A stretch of DNA of 64,000 nucleotides from positions 1-64,000 of the forward strand of contig NZ_JHYI01000014.1 of assembly GCF_000621445.1 (NCBI RefSeq), written 5' to 3'. The number at the start of each line of letters is the position of its first letter. Within the stretch, counting starts at the first letter, position 1. Of the stretch, positions 54,828-64,000 are shown piece by piece. The DNA comes from Alkalihalobacillus bogoriensis ATCC BAA-922 (GTDB lineage Bacteria > Bacillota > Bacilli > Bacillales > Bacillaceae_F). The position numbers were made by a program, and so were the translations under genes. The notes under the pieces are model-generated. The model was not told the origin of the DNA, ran no database searches, and saw only the letters and a list, made by a program, of their open reading frames with translations.

Positions 54828-55706
54828 TTGAAAAAATTCAAGAAATTTTATTTAGAGATTACAAGTGTTTGTAATCTTGCCTGTAGCTTTTGTCCACCAA
54901 CAGAACGACAAAAGCAATTTTTATCAGTAGCAGATTTCTCAAAACGTTTAGATGAAATTAAACCATATACAGACTATATTTATTTGCATGTAAAAGGAGA
55001 GCCGCTTCTCCATCCGAAAATTGATCAGCTTTTAGATATAAGCCATGAAAAAGGTTTTAAAGTGAACATTACAACAAATGGCACATTAATTGAAAAAAAC
55101 AAACATAAATTGTTGAATAAGCCTGCTCTACGCCAAATGAATTTTTCTTTGCACAGTTTTGATGGACATGCCGGGTCAAAGGATAAAGAAGGATATGTCA
55201 ACTCAATTCTTTCCTTTATAAAAGAAGTGACAAGCCAATCAAATACTATTTTCTCACTCCGTTTATGGAATTTGACTCCAGACAATACGACAAATGTCAT
55301 CAAACAACAAAACCGAAAAATATTAGAGTTGATCGAAACGGAATTTGATCTTCCATATAAAATAGAAGAAAAAGTAGTACCAGGTAGTGGCGTGAAAATT
55401 GCGGATCGAATTTACATTAATCAAGATATCGAATTTAAATGGCCTGCCTTACATGAAGAGGAGGATGATGGGAAAGGGTTTTGTTATGGCTTGCGAAATC
55501 AAGCCGGCATTTTAGCAAACGGAACCGTTATTCCTTGCTGCTTAGATGGAGAAGGCGTGATTAATCTAGGCAATATCAATCAATCTTCCTTTTCAGATAT
55601 TATAGAAGGCGACAGAGCGAAAACAATCGTTGATGGATTTTCACAACGAGTTGCTGTGGAAGAGCTTTGTCGAAAATGTGGGTATCGAAAGCGGTTTGGC
55701 AAATAG
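54828..55706 (+). CDS. Radical SAM protein with SPASM-like C-terminus
   Basis: 292 aa, TTG start after GAGGAAAATAGG. [4Fe-4S]-SAM motif Cys15-x3-Cys19-x2-Cys22 (CNLACSFCPP), followed by LHVKGEPLLHPKI and the GGE-like region, ITTNGTLI and FSLHSFDG. The C-terminus has a Cys-rich auxiliary cluster region (GFCYGL, VIPCCLDGEG, LCRKCGYRKRF) as in SPASM proteins that modify peptides or enzymes. No precursor peptide gene is visible next to it. Substrate unknown. Followed by tetrad repeat copy 4. Confidence 0.87.
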   Translation: MKKFKKFYLEITSVCNLACSFCPPTERQKQFLSVADFSKRLDEIKPYTDYIYLHVKGEPLLHPKIDQLLDISHEKGFKVNITTNGTLIEKNKHKLLNKPALRQMNFSLHSFDGHAGSKDKEGYVNSILSFIKEVTSQSNTIFSLRLWNLTPDNTTNVIKQQNRKILELIETEFDLPYKIEEKVVPGSGVKIADRIYINQDIEFKWPALHEEEDDGKGFCYGLRNQAGILANGTVIPCCLDGEGVINLGNINQSSFSDIIEGDRAKTIVDGFSQRVAVEELCRKCGYRKRFGK

Positions 55707-55723
55707 CTGTACTTATGACCCGT

Positions 55724-55901
55724 TCGGACACCTGTTCCGTTAAATAGCAGAATATCGGTCTTTTTTAATCGTATCGGACATACGTTCCACTATTTCATGA
55801 TATATGAGTGAATTCCAACGAATTAGTGGAATAGCGGAATAGATGTCCGATAGCTTTTTAAAAATCGAGGACTTGGCCAATTTAGCGGAACTGATGTCCG
55901 T
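55724..55901. repeat. Tetrad repeat element, family 1, copy 4
   Basis: Forward motifs TCGGACACCTGTTCCGTTAA (55724) and TCGGACATACGTTCCACTAT (55774-55793); inverted motifs ATAGCGGAATAGATGTCCGA (55831) and TTAGCGGAACTGATGTCCGT (55882-55901). Spacing is 50 and 51 bp with a 37-bp centre. It begins 17 bp after the radical-SAM stop codon and ends about 195 bp before glnS. No other terminator is seen for the radical-SAM gene. Confidence 0.85.
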
Positions 55902-56095
55902 TAGAAAAAAAGAAACGGTAATTTGAACGATTGAAAATTGCCGATTCGTCCATACTGATTGAAAGTGGAGAAACAAACCTCGTAAAACCTGATTTAATTT
56001 GCGCATACGAGGACTTGTGTTACAATATTGACTATTATATAGTGTATAATGGAAATTTCATGCACGAAAGAAGAAAAGGAAAGGGTGAAAAAAGG

Positions 56096-57769
56096 TTGGA
56101 GCATAATTCTTCAAATTTTATCCGAAATATTATAAAAGAAGATTTAGAATCGGGAAAACGGAACCATGTCATCACACGTTTTCCGCCAGAACCGAACGGA
56201 TATTTACATATTGGGCATGCGAAGTCAATTGTCATTAATTTTGACTTAGCGGATGAGTTTAATGGAAAAACAAATTTACGTTTTGATGACACAAACCCGC
56301 TAAAGGAAGATGTAGAATATGTCAATGCCATTAAAGAAGATGTGGAATGGCTTGGTTATAAATGGGACGGGTTATTTTACGCATCAAATTATTTCCAAGA
56401 GATGTATGAAAGAGCGGTCCTTCTCATAAAAAAAGGAAAAGCATATGTTGATGACCTGTCCCAAGAAGAAATACGTGCATACCGAGGAACATTAACAGAA
56501 CCAGGGAAAGATAGCCCATATCGAAATCGTACGGTTGAAGAAAACCTAGATTTGTTTGAGCGCATGCGTAAAGGTGAGTTTGGAAATGGTGAAAAAGTAT
56601 TGCGTGCAAAAATTGATATGAATTCCCCTAATATTAATATGCGTGATCCTGTTATTTACCGTATTTCACATGCCACACACCATAACACAGGAGACGAGTG
56701 GTGTATTTATCCAATGTACTCTTTTGCACATCCGATTGAGGATGCAATAGAGGATGTCACTCATTCGATTTGTACTACCGAATTTGAAGACCAACGTCCA
56801 TTGTATAATTGGATTGTTGAACAATGTGAGATGTCGAGCAAACCACAACAAATTGAATTTGGGCGCCTAAATATTACGAATGCGGTCATGAGTAAGCGGA
56901 AGTTAAAGCAACTTGTGGATGAAGGTTTTGTCGATGGATGGGACGACCCCCGAATGCCAACAATTTCAGGGTTGCGTCGCAGAGGATACACGCCAGAAGC
57001 GATTCGTGCTTTTGTTCGAGAAACAGGAGTATCTAAAGGCTCAGGTACGGTTGACTCTCAAATGTTAGATCATTTTGTGCGTGAAGACTTAAAAATGAGT
57101 GCACCGCGTACAATGGGAGTGTTACGCCCGTTAAAAGTCGTCATTACTAACTATCCGGAAGGGCAAGTAGAAATGCTTGATGCTGAAATTAATCCGGAAA
57201 ATCCTGAAATGGGAACGAGACAAATTCCGTTTTCTAAAGAAATATATATTGAGCAAGAAGACTTTATGGAAGATCCACCGAAAAAATATTTCCGACTTTT
57301 TCCTGGAAATGAAGTGAGGTTAAAACATGCTTATTTTATTAAGTGTGAAGATGTGATTAAAGATGAAGATGGAAATGTCGTCGAAATCCATTGTACGTAT
57401 GACCCGGAAACAAAAAGTGGAACAGGCTTTACCGGTCGTAAAGTGAAAGGGACATTGCATTGGGTTGAAGCAACACAAGCAGTTCCGGCAGAATTTCGTT
57501 TATATGAACCGCTCATTTTAAGCGAAGCCCCGGCTGAAGTCGAAGAAGAGACAGAAGCTGAAGTGGAAAAAACATTCTTAGACCAAGTGAATCCAAACTC
57601 CCTACAAGTGTTAAAAGGGTTTGTGGAACCAAACATGAAGGATGTTAAACCACAAGAAAAGTTTCAATTTTTTAGACACGGATATTTTAATGTAGATCCA
57701 AAAGAAACATCAGAGGATAACATTGTGTTTAATTTAATTGTTTCATTAAAAAGTTCATTTAAACTATAA
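56096..57769 (+). CDS. glnS: Glutaminyl-tRNA synthetase
   Basis: 557 aa from TTG 56096, which follows AAAGGGTG and gives the normal N-terminus ([20 protein letters not shown]). An ATG at 56060 is in frame but has no site. Class I synthetase with HIGH-type [21 protein letters not shown], the KMSKS equivalent VMSKRKL, and the C-terminal anticodon-binding barrels. It charges tRNA-Gln directly with Gln. Most Bacillus lack it and use Glu-tRNA(Gln) amidotransferase. The YqeY domain found fused to some Firmicute GlnRS is absent. AT-rich promoter with TATAAT near 56045. Possible horizontal gain. Confidence 0.95.
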   Translation: MEHNSSNFIRNIIKEDLESGKRNHVITRFPPEPNGYLHIGHAKSIVINFDLADEFNGKTNLRFDDTNPLKEDVEYVNAIKEDVEWLGYKWDGLFYASNYFQEMYERAVLLIKKGKAYVDDLSQEEIRAYRGTLTEPGKDSPYRNRTVEENLDLFERMRKGEFGNGEKVLRAKIDMNSPNINMRDPVIYRISHATHHNTGDEWCIYPMYSFAHPIEDAIEDVTHSICTTEFEDQRPLYNWIVEQCEMSSKPQQIEFGRLNITNAVMSKRKLKQLVDEGFVDGWDDPRMPTISGLRRRGYTPEAIRAFVRETGVSKGSGTVDSQMLDHFVREDLKMSAPRTMGVLRPLKVVITNYPEGQVEMLDAEINPENPEMGTRQIPFSKEIYIEQEDFMEDPPKKYFRLFPGNEVRLKHAYFIKCEDVIKDEDGNVVEIHCTYDPETKSGTGFTGRKVKGTLHWVEATQAVPAEFRLYEPLILSEAPAEVEEETEAEVEKTFLDQVNPNSLQVLKGFVEPNMKDVKPQEKFQFFRHGYFNVDPKETSEDNIVFNLIVSLKSSFKL

Positions 57770-57853
57770 GAAAAAAGCAGGAGCGTCTTTTCTCTCTTCT
57801 AGCAAAGCTTCACTACTACACTAAAATTTTTATCTTTCTTATCTCTTTTAAAG

Positions 57854-57899
57854 AAAAAAGCATCAACAACTCTTTTAGAATTGTTGATGCTTTTTTTTG
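57854..57899 (+). terminator. glnS terminator
   Basis: AAAAAAGCATCAACAA and TTGTTGATGCTTTTTT arms, a 16-bp stem with a T-run. Confidence 0.92.
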
Positions 57900-57993
57900 T
57901 CTCTTTTTCTGCAATTAAGATTGTCCAATACATATTTTTGCCAATCAAATAATACGCTTCCTAATAAAGTACAAAAAGGTGGTGAAGGGACAG

Positions 57994-58635
57994 ATGACTG
58001 GAAGTGTGACGGAAAAAGTATATACGGAAATGACGTTTAAAGCGCTCGTCGACGCTATTCTTCCCATTACAAGACTAGACTCAAAAATAACAGGAGGGCA
58101 ACCTCAATCATATCGAGCGTCAGATTTACTAATACATGAATATGTTATGTTTGCATTGGATCACTATATTACGGTCCAGCAACAACTGTTTCAAACGCGA
58201 ATTCCTCTTTCATATCCAACGGCGTTAATGTTAGATATCGCCGCTTCATGTTTACCTCATCTGTCTAATGAAATTCAAGCTAAGAATCAAGGACTGTTTG
58301 CTACCCTTTCGAAAAAAGACCGAATCCGAACATTGTCCTTATTAGAAAATATTGAAATTGACCTGTATCTTTTGCCGAACCCTTACCATAATAATGCGGG
58401 CCTTGTTCAGTATATGGCTGATGCATTGAACCGGTTAACGATGTTAGGGTTTTATTCAGAGTGGGCTGCATATGGAAAAACAAGAGATGAACCACCACAA
58501 GTAAGACAACTACAATATTTCCCAATCGGTTGGATGGAAGCTCAATATCCTGGTGTTTCATATGGGTACCGTGATTTTCGAGGCTTTTTGTTGAAGATGG
58601 GGAGAACGGAGGCAAATGATGAGTCATCATTATGA
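57994..58635 (+). CDS. Gluconate 2-dehydrogenase subunit 3 family protein
   Basis: 213 aa; ATG 57994 is chosen (AAGGGA close upstream), with GTG codons at 57979 and 57982 possible. TFKALVDAILPITRLDSKIT near the N-terminus is the mark of the small GA2DH subunit. Such subunits help export and stabilise the GMC flavoprotein and usually carry a Tat signal; none is visible here. It overlaps the GMC gene by about 17 bp, so the two are co-translated. Confidence 0.85.
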   Translation: MTGSVTEKVYTEMTFKALVDAILPITRLDSKITGGQPQSYRASDLLIHEYVMFALDHYITVQQQLFQTRIPLSYPTALMLDIAASCLPHLSNEIQAKNQGLFATLSKKDRIRTLSLLENIEIDLYLLPNPYHNNAGLVQYMADALNRLTMLGFYSEWAAYGKTRDEPPQVRQLQYFPIGWMEAQYPGVSYGYRDFRGFLLKMGRTEANDESSL

Positions 58636-60316
58636 TGTTATTATTATTGGGTCTGGTGGTGGAGGTGCTGTTGCGGCAAAAGAACTAGGAGAGTTGGGTA
58701 TAAAGACGATTGTTCTTGATGCTGGCCCTTGGTATGGGAATAAAAAATGGCCTTATCCTAATTCAGAACGCGGGGCAGAAACGAGTTGTGATCCCGATGA
58801 CTTAGATGTCAATTTATATAGAAGCCACTTAACAAGGCGGGAACAGGATATGAACGATCCAGTTACTGGTAAATTACGGTGGGGGCCAGCTGACCGCAGA
58901 CGATCACCATGGTATCGGAATATTCCTGATCAAGCCTTATTATGGCAAGTAGCTGGAATCGGGGGGACGACACTTCATTATTATGGGAATAGTCCAAGAG
59001 CTTATCCTGCTAGTATTAATAATCATTGGCCGATTCGCTATGAGGAGCTTATTCCTTATTATGAAAAAGTAGAAGCAATATTACCAGTGGAATTTGCCCC
59101 GACAACATCGAAAGAACAATTGTTTTATTATGGGGCGGAAAAGGCGGGCTTTTCGTTAATTCCTACTTTAGACGTGACAGAAGTTGGTTATCGACCGCAA
59201 CCGAACGCAATTTTGCCTCCAAATGAACGTTTAATGGATGAAAATTATTCATTAGAAGAGATAAGTCATATGGAAGGCTGTACGTTAAGTGGGCATTGTG
59301 GGCAAGGCTGCCCATACGGTCCTTCTGTAGAAAAAGCTGCGAAACGTTCCACAAATGTAAGTTATGTGCCGTTAGCGATGAAAACAGGAAATGTTACGTT
59401 CAGACCGAATGCATTTGCGACAAAAGTATTAACAGAAAAGTTGCCTAACGGGGAGGAGCAAGCATTCGGTGTGCAATATCGAGATACATGGACTGGAGAG
59501 ACCGAAGAAGTTCAAGCAAAAATTGTCATTATGGCTGCTGGCTGTGTGGAAACACCACGGCTTTGGTTGAATTCTGATTTACCTTTTAATCATTGGGTTG
59601 GCAGAGGGTTAACAAATCATTATATGGATGCAGTTACCGGGACATTTGATGAACAGCAGCTTATAAAAATTCTCGGAACGCCTTCGGTTTATCCTTTTAT
59701 CGGTCATACTTCAGGAGCGAGGTTAGATTATCCTGGATTAGGTATGATTGAAAACTTAGGAGAAAGTCCAGGATTGTCTGCTCAAATGTTATATGGCTTT
59801 AGCCAAGCGGGTTATAAAAAATTCCATAGTGAGCAATCAACAGATAAAAAGGGAAGGTTGGTTGGAACCGAATTAAAAGAGGCAATGAATGATTATCGTA
59901 ATTCCTTATCTTTGCTTATTATTACAGGAGATGAGGTTCAATATAATAACAGGGTGGAGCTAGACCTTCATATAAAAGATGAGCATGGTCAAGTTCCAAT
60001 TGTGAAGTATACACCAAGTAAACGAGATGAGTGGAAGCGAAATGAACTCGTCAAAATAGGAATGACAATGTTAGAACAAGCGGGGGCAAAATCAATTCAT
60101 CGAAGTGACTTACCACCAAATTTATATATCCATTTGGAAAGTACAATGAGAATGGGATATGTCGTTGATTCGACATGTGAAGCATACCAAGTGAAACGGT
60201 TATTTATTGCTGATAATAGCGTTCATTTTAATTCAATAGGTGGAGTGAATCCAACGCTAACAACACAAGCTTTAACGACACGGACAATAGAACTGATGGT
60301 GGAAAAATATTTTTAA
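58619..60316 (+). CDS. GMC oxidoreductase (gluconate 2-dehydrogenase flavoprotein-like subunit)
   Basis: 565 aa from ATG 58619, 6 nt after CGGAGG; the adjacent ATG 58616 is too close. FAD-binding GSGGGGAVAAKELGE at residues 11-25, the GGTTLHYYG segment, a Cys-containing insertion (GCTLSGHCGQGCPYGPS) and the GMC C-terminus (ADNSVHFNSIGGVNPTLTTQ). The usual third subunit, a triheme cytochrome c, is missing, so electrons must go to another acceptor. Substrate may be a sugar acid or alcohol; not decidable. No signal peptide. Confidence 0.87.
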   Translation: MSHHYDVIIIGSGGGGAVAAKELGELGIKTIVLDAGPWYGNKKWPYPNSERGAETSCDPDDLDVNLYRSHLTRREQDMNDPVTGKLRWGPADRRRSPWYRNIPDQALLWQVAGIGGTTLHYYGNSPRAYPASINNHWPIRYEELIPYYEKVEAILPVEFAPTTSKEQLFYYGAEKAGFSLIPTLDVTEVGYRPQPNAILPPNERLMDENYSLEEISHMEGCTLSGHCGQGCPYGPSVEKAAKRSTNVSYVPLAMKTGNVTFRPNAFATKVLTEKLPNGEEQAFGVQYRDTWTGETEEVQAKIVIMAAGCVETPRLWLNSDLPFNHWVGRGLTNHYMDAVTGTFDEQQLIKILGTPSVYPFIGHTSGARLDYPGLGMIENLGESPGLSAQMLYGFSQAGYKKFHSEQSTDKKGRLVGTELKEAMNDYRNSLSLLIITGDEVQYNNRVELDLHIKDEHGQVPIVKYTPSKRDEWKRNELVKIGMTMLEQAGAKSIHRSDLPPNLYIHLESTMRMGYVVDSTCEAYQVKRLFIADNSVHFNSIGGVNPTLTTQALTTRTIELMVEKYF

Positions 60317-60324
60317 TGATGAAT

Positions 60325-60353
60325 GGCGCGAGTTAATGAAAATTAACCGCGCC
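60325..60353. terminator. Hairpin after the GMC gene
   Basis: GGCGCG-A-GTTAAT and ATTAAC-CGCGCC arms with one bulge; GC-rich stem but no T-run. Probable terminator or 3' stabiliser. Confidence 0.6.
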
Positions 60354-60513
60354 AAAGTTCATTTTCTTGGATTTTGATTGAAGTTTGTTATGATAAACGT
60401 AAGGATTAGACAACAGAGAAACACAACAAGGTAGAAGGATAATTCAATAATGGGAGTAAACAATAAAACAAGATTGAAAAATGAATAAAAAATAAGGTAA
60501 AGAAGGAGTTACA

Positions 60514-61989
60514 ATGCCAAATAATCAATCAAATCAAGTCGGTTGGAACTTAGACAATAGTTATGCCAAGCTTCCAAAGACGTTTTATTCCAAGTTAGGG
60601 CCAAGTTCGGTTCAATCACCAGCATTAATCAAGCTTAATTCAACTTTGGCTGAATCACTAGGTTTAAGGGAAGAAGCATTACAAAGCCAAGAAGCGCTTG
60701 AGGTTTTTGCTGGAAACCAAACTCCCGAACAAGCGGAACCATTAGCCCAAGCTTATGCTGGGCATCAATTTGGGCATTTTACAATGCTAGGAGATGGACG
60801 GGCTATTTTGCTCGGTGAACAACTAACACCACAAGGGAAGCGTTTTGATATTCAATTAAAAGGCTCTGGGCGAACACCTTATTCCCGTGGCGGCGACGGT
60901 CGAGCTGCACTTGGCCCTATGTTACGTGAATATATTATTAGTGAAGCCATGTATGCTCTCGGAATCCCAACAACCCGAAGTTTAGCGGTTGTGACAACAG
61001 GTGAACCTGTATACCGTGAGACTGAGCTGCCCGGTGCCATTTTAACTCGTGTTGCCGCCAGTCATATTAGAGTAGGAACGTTTCAGTATGCAGCGAAATG
61101 GGGTACTCACGAAGAATTGCAAAGGTTAGCTGATTATACGATACAACGTCATTATCCGACTATCGACATTGCGGCTGACAACCGATATGTATTATTTCTT
61201 CGTGAAGTGATAAAACGCCAGGCGGCCTTAATAGCAAAATGGCAGAATGTTGGATTTATTCATGGTGTGATGAATACCGATAATATGACGATTTGCGGGG
61301 AAACCATTGATTATGGTCCTTGCGCCTTTATGGATACGTATCATCCTGAGACGGTTTTTAGTTCAATCGATAGACAAGGGCGATATGCATACGGTAATCA
61401 GCCCTTTATCGGTGGCTGGAATTTAGCAAGGTTTGCTGAAACCCTATTGCCGTTGATCCATGAAAATGAAGAAGAAGCTGTAAAGATTGCACAAGAGGAA
61501 ATCTCGACATACATGGATAGTTATGAAGAGTACTGGCTTGAAGGGATGAGAAAGAAACTTGGCATCATCACTAAGGAAAAAGAGGATAAGCACCTAATCG
61601 AGCAGCTGCTTACGATGATGCAACAACACGAAGCCGATTTTACAAATACGTTTCGCACTCTCACATTGGATAAAAAAGAGGACCTTGCGTTTTCAGAGTC
61701 TGACTCTTTTTTACAATGGTATAAAAAGTGGCAAGACCGATTAGACAGTCAAGGAGAAGCTAAAGAAGTAGTAATTCAAACGATGAAGCAATCAAACCCA
61801 GCTGTCATTCCCCGAAATTATCGTGTTGAGGAAGCACTTGAAGCCGCAGTGGAAGAAGATGACTATAGCGTGATGGAGAGGCTATTAGATGTTCTTTTAC
61901 AACCATACGAATATGAGAAAGTAGAAGATAAATTTTGTACATTACCGCCAAATTCAAGTCAACCATATCGAACATACTGTGGTACGTAG
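60514..61989 (+). CDS. selO: SelO (YdiU) protein adenylyltransferase
   Basis: 491 aa, full length, AAGGAG site. Pseudokinase-fold enzyme that transfers AMP to Ser, Thr or Tyr of proteins, linked to redox stress. Family blocks: [80 protein letters not shown]. The C-terminus ends YRTYCGT, with Cys where some eukaryotic homologues have selenocysteine. Monocistronic, with an imperfect inverted repeat at about 62020-62077. Confidence 0.95.
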   Translation: MPNNQSNQVGWNLDNSYAKLPKTFYSKLGPSSVQSPALIKLNSTLAESLGLREEALQSQEALEVFAGNQTPEQAEPLAQAYAGHQFGHFTMLGDGRAILLGEQLTPQGKRFDIQLKGSGRTPYSRGGDGRAALGPMLREYIISEAMYALGIPTTRSLAVVTTGEPVYRETELPGAILTRVAASHIRVGTFQYAAKWGTHEELQRLADYTIQRHYPTIDIAADNRYVLFLREVIKRQAALIAKWQNVGFIHGVMNTDNMTICGETIDYGPCAFMDTYHPETVFSSIDRQGRYAYGNQPFIGGWNLARFAETLLPLIHENEEEAVKIAQEEISTYMDSYEEYWLEGMRKKLGIITKEKEDKHLIEQLLTMMQQHEADFTNTFRTLTLDKKEDLAFSESDSFLQWYKKWQDRLDSQGEAKEVVIQTMKQSNPAVIPRNYRVEEALEAAVEEDDYSVMERLLDVLLQPYEYEKVEDKFCTLPPNSSQPYRTYCGT

Positions 61990-62195
61990 TAACGGAGAGA
62001 TGAACGTAAACTACTGCAGAAGCATAGGTGAGACCTCATCGTTCATAGCACGAGAAGGCTCACCGGTCATGCTTGGTATGTTTTTGTAGAAGGGAAGAAA
62101 GATTCTATAATGGATTGCGTGAATTTTCTTTTTATGTTACCTTTATAAGATGAAATGACTATTTTAGTTTTTTGGTCGACTGAGGGAGAAAGAAT

Positions 62196-62768
62196 ATGGA
62201 AAATGAGAAAAAGAAATGGATAGTAGAAGCAGCAACAAAATCGTTTTCGCTTTTTGGTTATAAAGCAACGACAATGGATCAAGTGGCGAAAATAGCGAAA
62301 GTTGGAAAAGGAACGATATATACGTATTTCTCTACAAAAGAAGAGCTGTTAAAAGCAATCATTGAAGATATTGGTAGGCAAATGAGAGACGTGGCAACAC
62401 AATCCATCGACCCTACAGCGTCTTTTATAAATAACTTTAGTGCAGCATTAGGAGGAGTTGTTGCGTTCCGTGAAAAACACGAATTAACAATTAAGCTCTT
62501 TCAAGAAGTAAAAGAAATTGGAACGCCAGCCGTTGTCGATGCACTGCAATCGCTAGAAGTAGAAATATGTGATTTTATTGAAACAAGTATTATTAAAGCG
62601 ATTGAAAAAGGAGAACTGAAGGAATGCAACCCGAAAATTACGGCTTTCCTTATGTTTAAAATGTATATTAACTTAGTGAATGATTGGAAAGAACGGCATG
62701 AACCGCTTCCTAAAGAAGAAGTAGCAAGATTAATAGAAATGTATTTTATGGATGGACTAGCGACATAA
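62196..62768 (+). CDS. TetR-family regulator (YhgD-like)
   Basis: 190 aa. TetR helix-turn-helix at residues 8-52 (IVEAATKSFSLFGYKATTMD, AKVGKGTIYTYFSTKEELLK); helical C-terminal domain. In B. subtilis the TetR gene yhgD lies immediately upstream of yhgE, and the same order is seen here, so it likely controls the YhgE/Pip protein that follows 115 bp downstream. Confidence 0.9.
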   Translation: MENEKKKWIVEAATKSFSLFGYKATTMDQVAKIAKVGKGTIYTYFSTKEELLKAIIEDIGRQMRDVATQSIDPTASFINNFSAALGGVVAFREKHELTIKLFQEVKEIGTPAVVDALQSLEVEICDFIETSIIKAIEKGELKECNPKITAFLMFKMYINLVNDWKERHEPLPKEEVARLIEMYFMDGLAT

Positions 62769-62883
62769 AGAGTTAGTCTTTCTTTTTTACTATTATTATG
62801 ACCAAAAAACTAAATCAGTTATAATTACTCCTTTAAACGATATAGTGTAAAAGAGATGTCATGATTTAAAACTGGAGGGAAAA

Positions 62884-64000
62884 ATGAAAAACATCTGGAG
62901 TATTTTCAAGCAAGATCTTCTAAATATTAAACGAGTCCCACTCGTCGGTATATTGCTGATTGGGTTAGCGATTTTACCTTCCTTGTATGCATGGTTTAAT
63001 TTAGGGGCCGCTTGGGATCCTTATGCCAACACACAAGGAGTTGCGGTTGCTGTAGTGAACGAAGACATCGGAGCAGAAATAGATGACACATATATTAATA
63101 TCGGAGAAGAACTTATTGAAAATCTTTCAGAAAATGAAAACTTAGGCTGGACATTTGTGTCTAGAGAAGTGGCAGAAAAAGGAGTTCGATATGGAGATTA
63201 CTATGCAAGTATTTACATCAATGAAACTTTTTCTCATGACTTAGTTCAAGTTTTAGAAGGAACTCCTGTTCAAGCGGAAGTGTTGTATGAAGTTAATGAA
63301 AAGGTCAATGCTATTGCGCCGAAAATGACATCAGCTGGAGCATCAACCATTGTGAAAGAAATCAATGACCAATTCAGAGTGGAAACATCAAAAGTGATTT
63401 TTCAAGAGTTTGACAAGCTTGGAGTAAAGCTTGAAGAAGAGCTGCCTACGTTTCGGAAAATGAAACAAATCGTTTATTCTTTAGAAGAACGACTTCCTGA
63501 AGTGAATGAATTCGGCCAATGGGTTATTGCTCTTGATGAAGATTGGGAGCAAGTTGAAAAAAGTGTGGAACAATTATTAGCACTTGAAGATGTATTTCCC
63601 CAAATTTATGATGGAGCCGAACATATATACAAGCTTGAGCAACAGTTTCCACGAATAAATAGAATTGGTGACGGAATCCTTCAATTAGATGAAGCCATTC
63701 CTGAAATTGAGCAAGCTGTTGGAGAGCTAAATCAAATTAATGAACATTTCACGCAAATATCAAGTTCGTTGGAAGAGGCATTAGAGAAAACAAGTCTCGC
63801 CCAAGAAACAATTACAGCTATACTAGACAGCTTACCAGACGTTGAACAGCGATCTACACTCATCCAAGATTACATGGAGGCCCTTGATACGTTTGCAAAT
63901 GAGGTAAGTAGTGTGGCGACCCCAGTTGTCGACACATTAGCCCAACAACTATTATTTATCAATCAAACTGCATCATCACTTGAACAGACACTTACATTGT
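62884..64000 (+). CDS. YhgE/Pip-domain membrane protein, 3' end beyond the window
   Basis: 372 codons visible, no stop before the window end. ATG 62884 follows CTGGAGGG. Start MKNIWSIFKQDLLNIKRVPL with the first membrane helix (LVGILLIGLAILPSLYAWFN) and VAVVNEDIGAEIDDTYINIG are the hallmark of the YhgE/Pip N-terminal domain (phage-infection-protein and EsaA-like membrane proteins). A long extracellular helical region follows. The five or so C-terminal helices expected for the family lie outside the window. Probably exported or transport-related and controlled by the TetR protein upstream. Confidence 0.88.
   Translation, partial: MKNIWSIFKQDLLNIKRVPLVGILLIGLAILPSLYAWFNLGAAWDPYANTQGVAVAVVNEDIGAEIDDTYINIGEELIENLSENENLGWTFVSREVAEKGVRYGDYYASIYINETFSHDLVQVLEGTPVQAEVLYEVNEKVNAIAPKMTSAGASTIVKEINDQFRVETSKVIFQEFDKLGVKLEEELPTFRKMKQIVYSLEERLPEVNEFGQWVIALDEDWEQVEKSVEQLLALEDVFPQIYDGAEHIYKLEQQFPRINRIGDGILQLDEAIPEIEQAVGELNQINEHFTQISSSLEEALEKTSLAQETITAILDSLPDVEQRSTLIQDYMEALDTFANEVSSVATPVVDTLAQQLLFINQTASSLEQTLTL

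Noticed and set aside
55740-56006. Minus-strand open frame over tetrad copy 4
   Set aside because: It is created by the repeat motifs and has no start signal; non-coding is more likely.
55907-56095. T-box leader ahead of glnS
   Set aside because: I find no TGGNACC-type T-box sequence or matching terminator in the leader.
62020-62077. Inverted repeat after selO as a riboswitch or small RNA
   Set aside because: Only an imperfect stem (AGCAT, GGTGAG with CTCACC, ATGCT) is visible and no conserved aptamer core; a terminator is simpler.

Overview
The window looks like chromosomal DNA of a low-GC, spore-forming Bacillaceae, most likely an alkaliphilic Bacillus relative (Alkalihalobacillus/Halalkalibacter type; the genus is a guess). 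Reasons: AGGAGG-type ribosome sites with frequent TTG/GTG starts, XylR/CcpA-style control, mother-cell sigma-K-like promoters, a spore manganese-oxidase (Mnx) operon and a secreted GH10 xylanase. I see no phage, insertion sequence, CRISPR array or replication origin.

Layout. 1-5.7 kb: a periodic repeat block, an orphan MalT-type LuxR regulator, an NAD(P)-binding protein and debris that includes a decayed RelE-type toxin-antitoxin pair. 5.7-13 kb: a large secreted nuclease, tRNA-Asn, a methyltransferase-like protein, an FMN protein, a membrane protein, a composite palindromic repeat and a chemotaxis transducer. 13.2-28 kb: a xylan/xylose island with xylA, tkt, xylanase xynA, beta-xylosidase xynB, the repressor gene xylR, an ABC importer without its ATPase, a YesL-like protein and xylB. 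Four matching XylR boxes and three cre sites tie it together. Xylan is cut outside by XynA, oligomers enter through the importer, XynB releases xylose, and XylA, XylB and transketolase feed it into the pentose phosphate pathway.

28-42 kb: a serine hydrolase, a pentapeptide-like protein, UDP-GlcNAc 2-epimerase plus a double glycosyltransferase, a lipase-like protein, a carboxylesterase, MerR and TetR regulators, two tandem DUF5692-like membrane proteins sharing an operator-like sequence, and a second chemotaxis transducer. 42-53 kb: a sporulation/metal region with two paralogous small proteins behind sigma-K-like promoters, a CopC-CopD protein, mnxE-mnxF-mnxG, and a set of small beta-barrel-like proteins including one with a Cys/His-rich head. 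53-64 kb: a frameshifted small membrane gene, a Zn-ribbon protein, an alpha/beta hydrolase, a radical-SAM protein, glnS (unusual for Bacillus), a GMC dehydrogenase pair, SelO, and a TetR regulator ahead of a YhgE/Pip protein cut by the window end.

The most striking unexplained signal is intergenic. Four copies of a roughly 150-190 bp tetrad carry two forward and two inverted copies of a 20-bp motif, with 50-51 bp between motif starts. A second, sequence-unrelated family (two copies) repeats this layout, and a third block at the window start shows a 52-55 bp motif period. These may be undescribed structured or protein-binding repeats.
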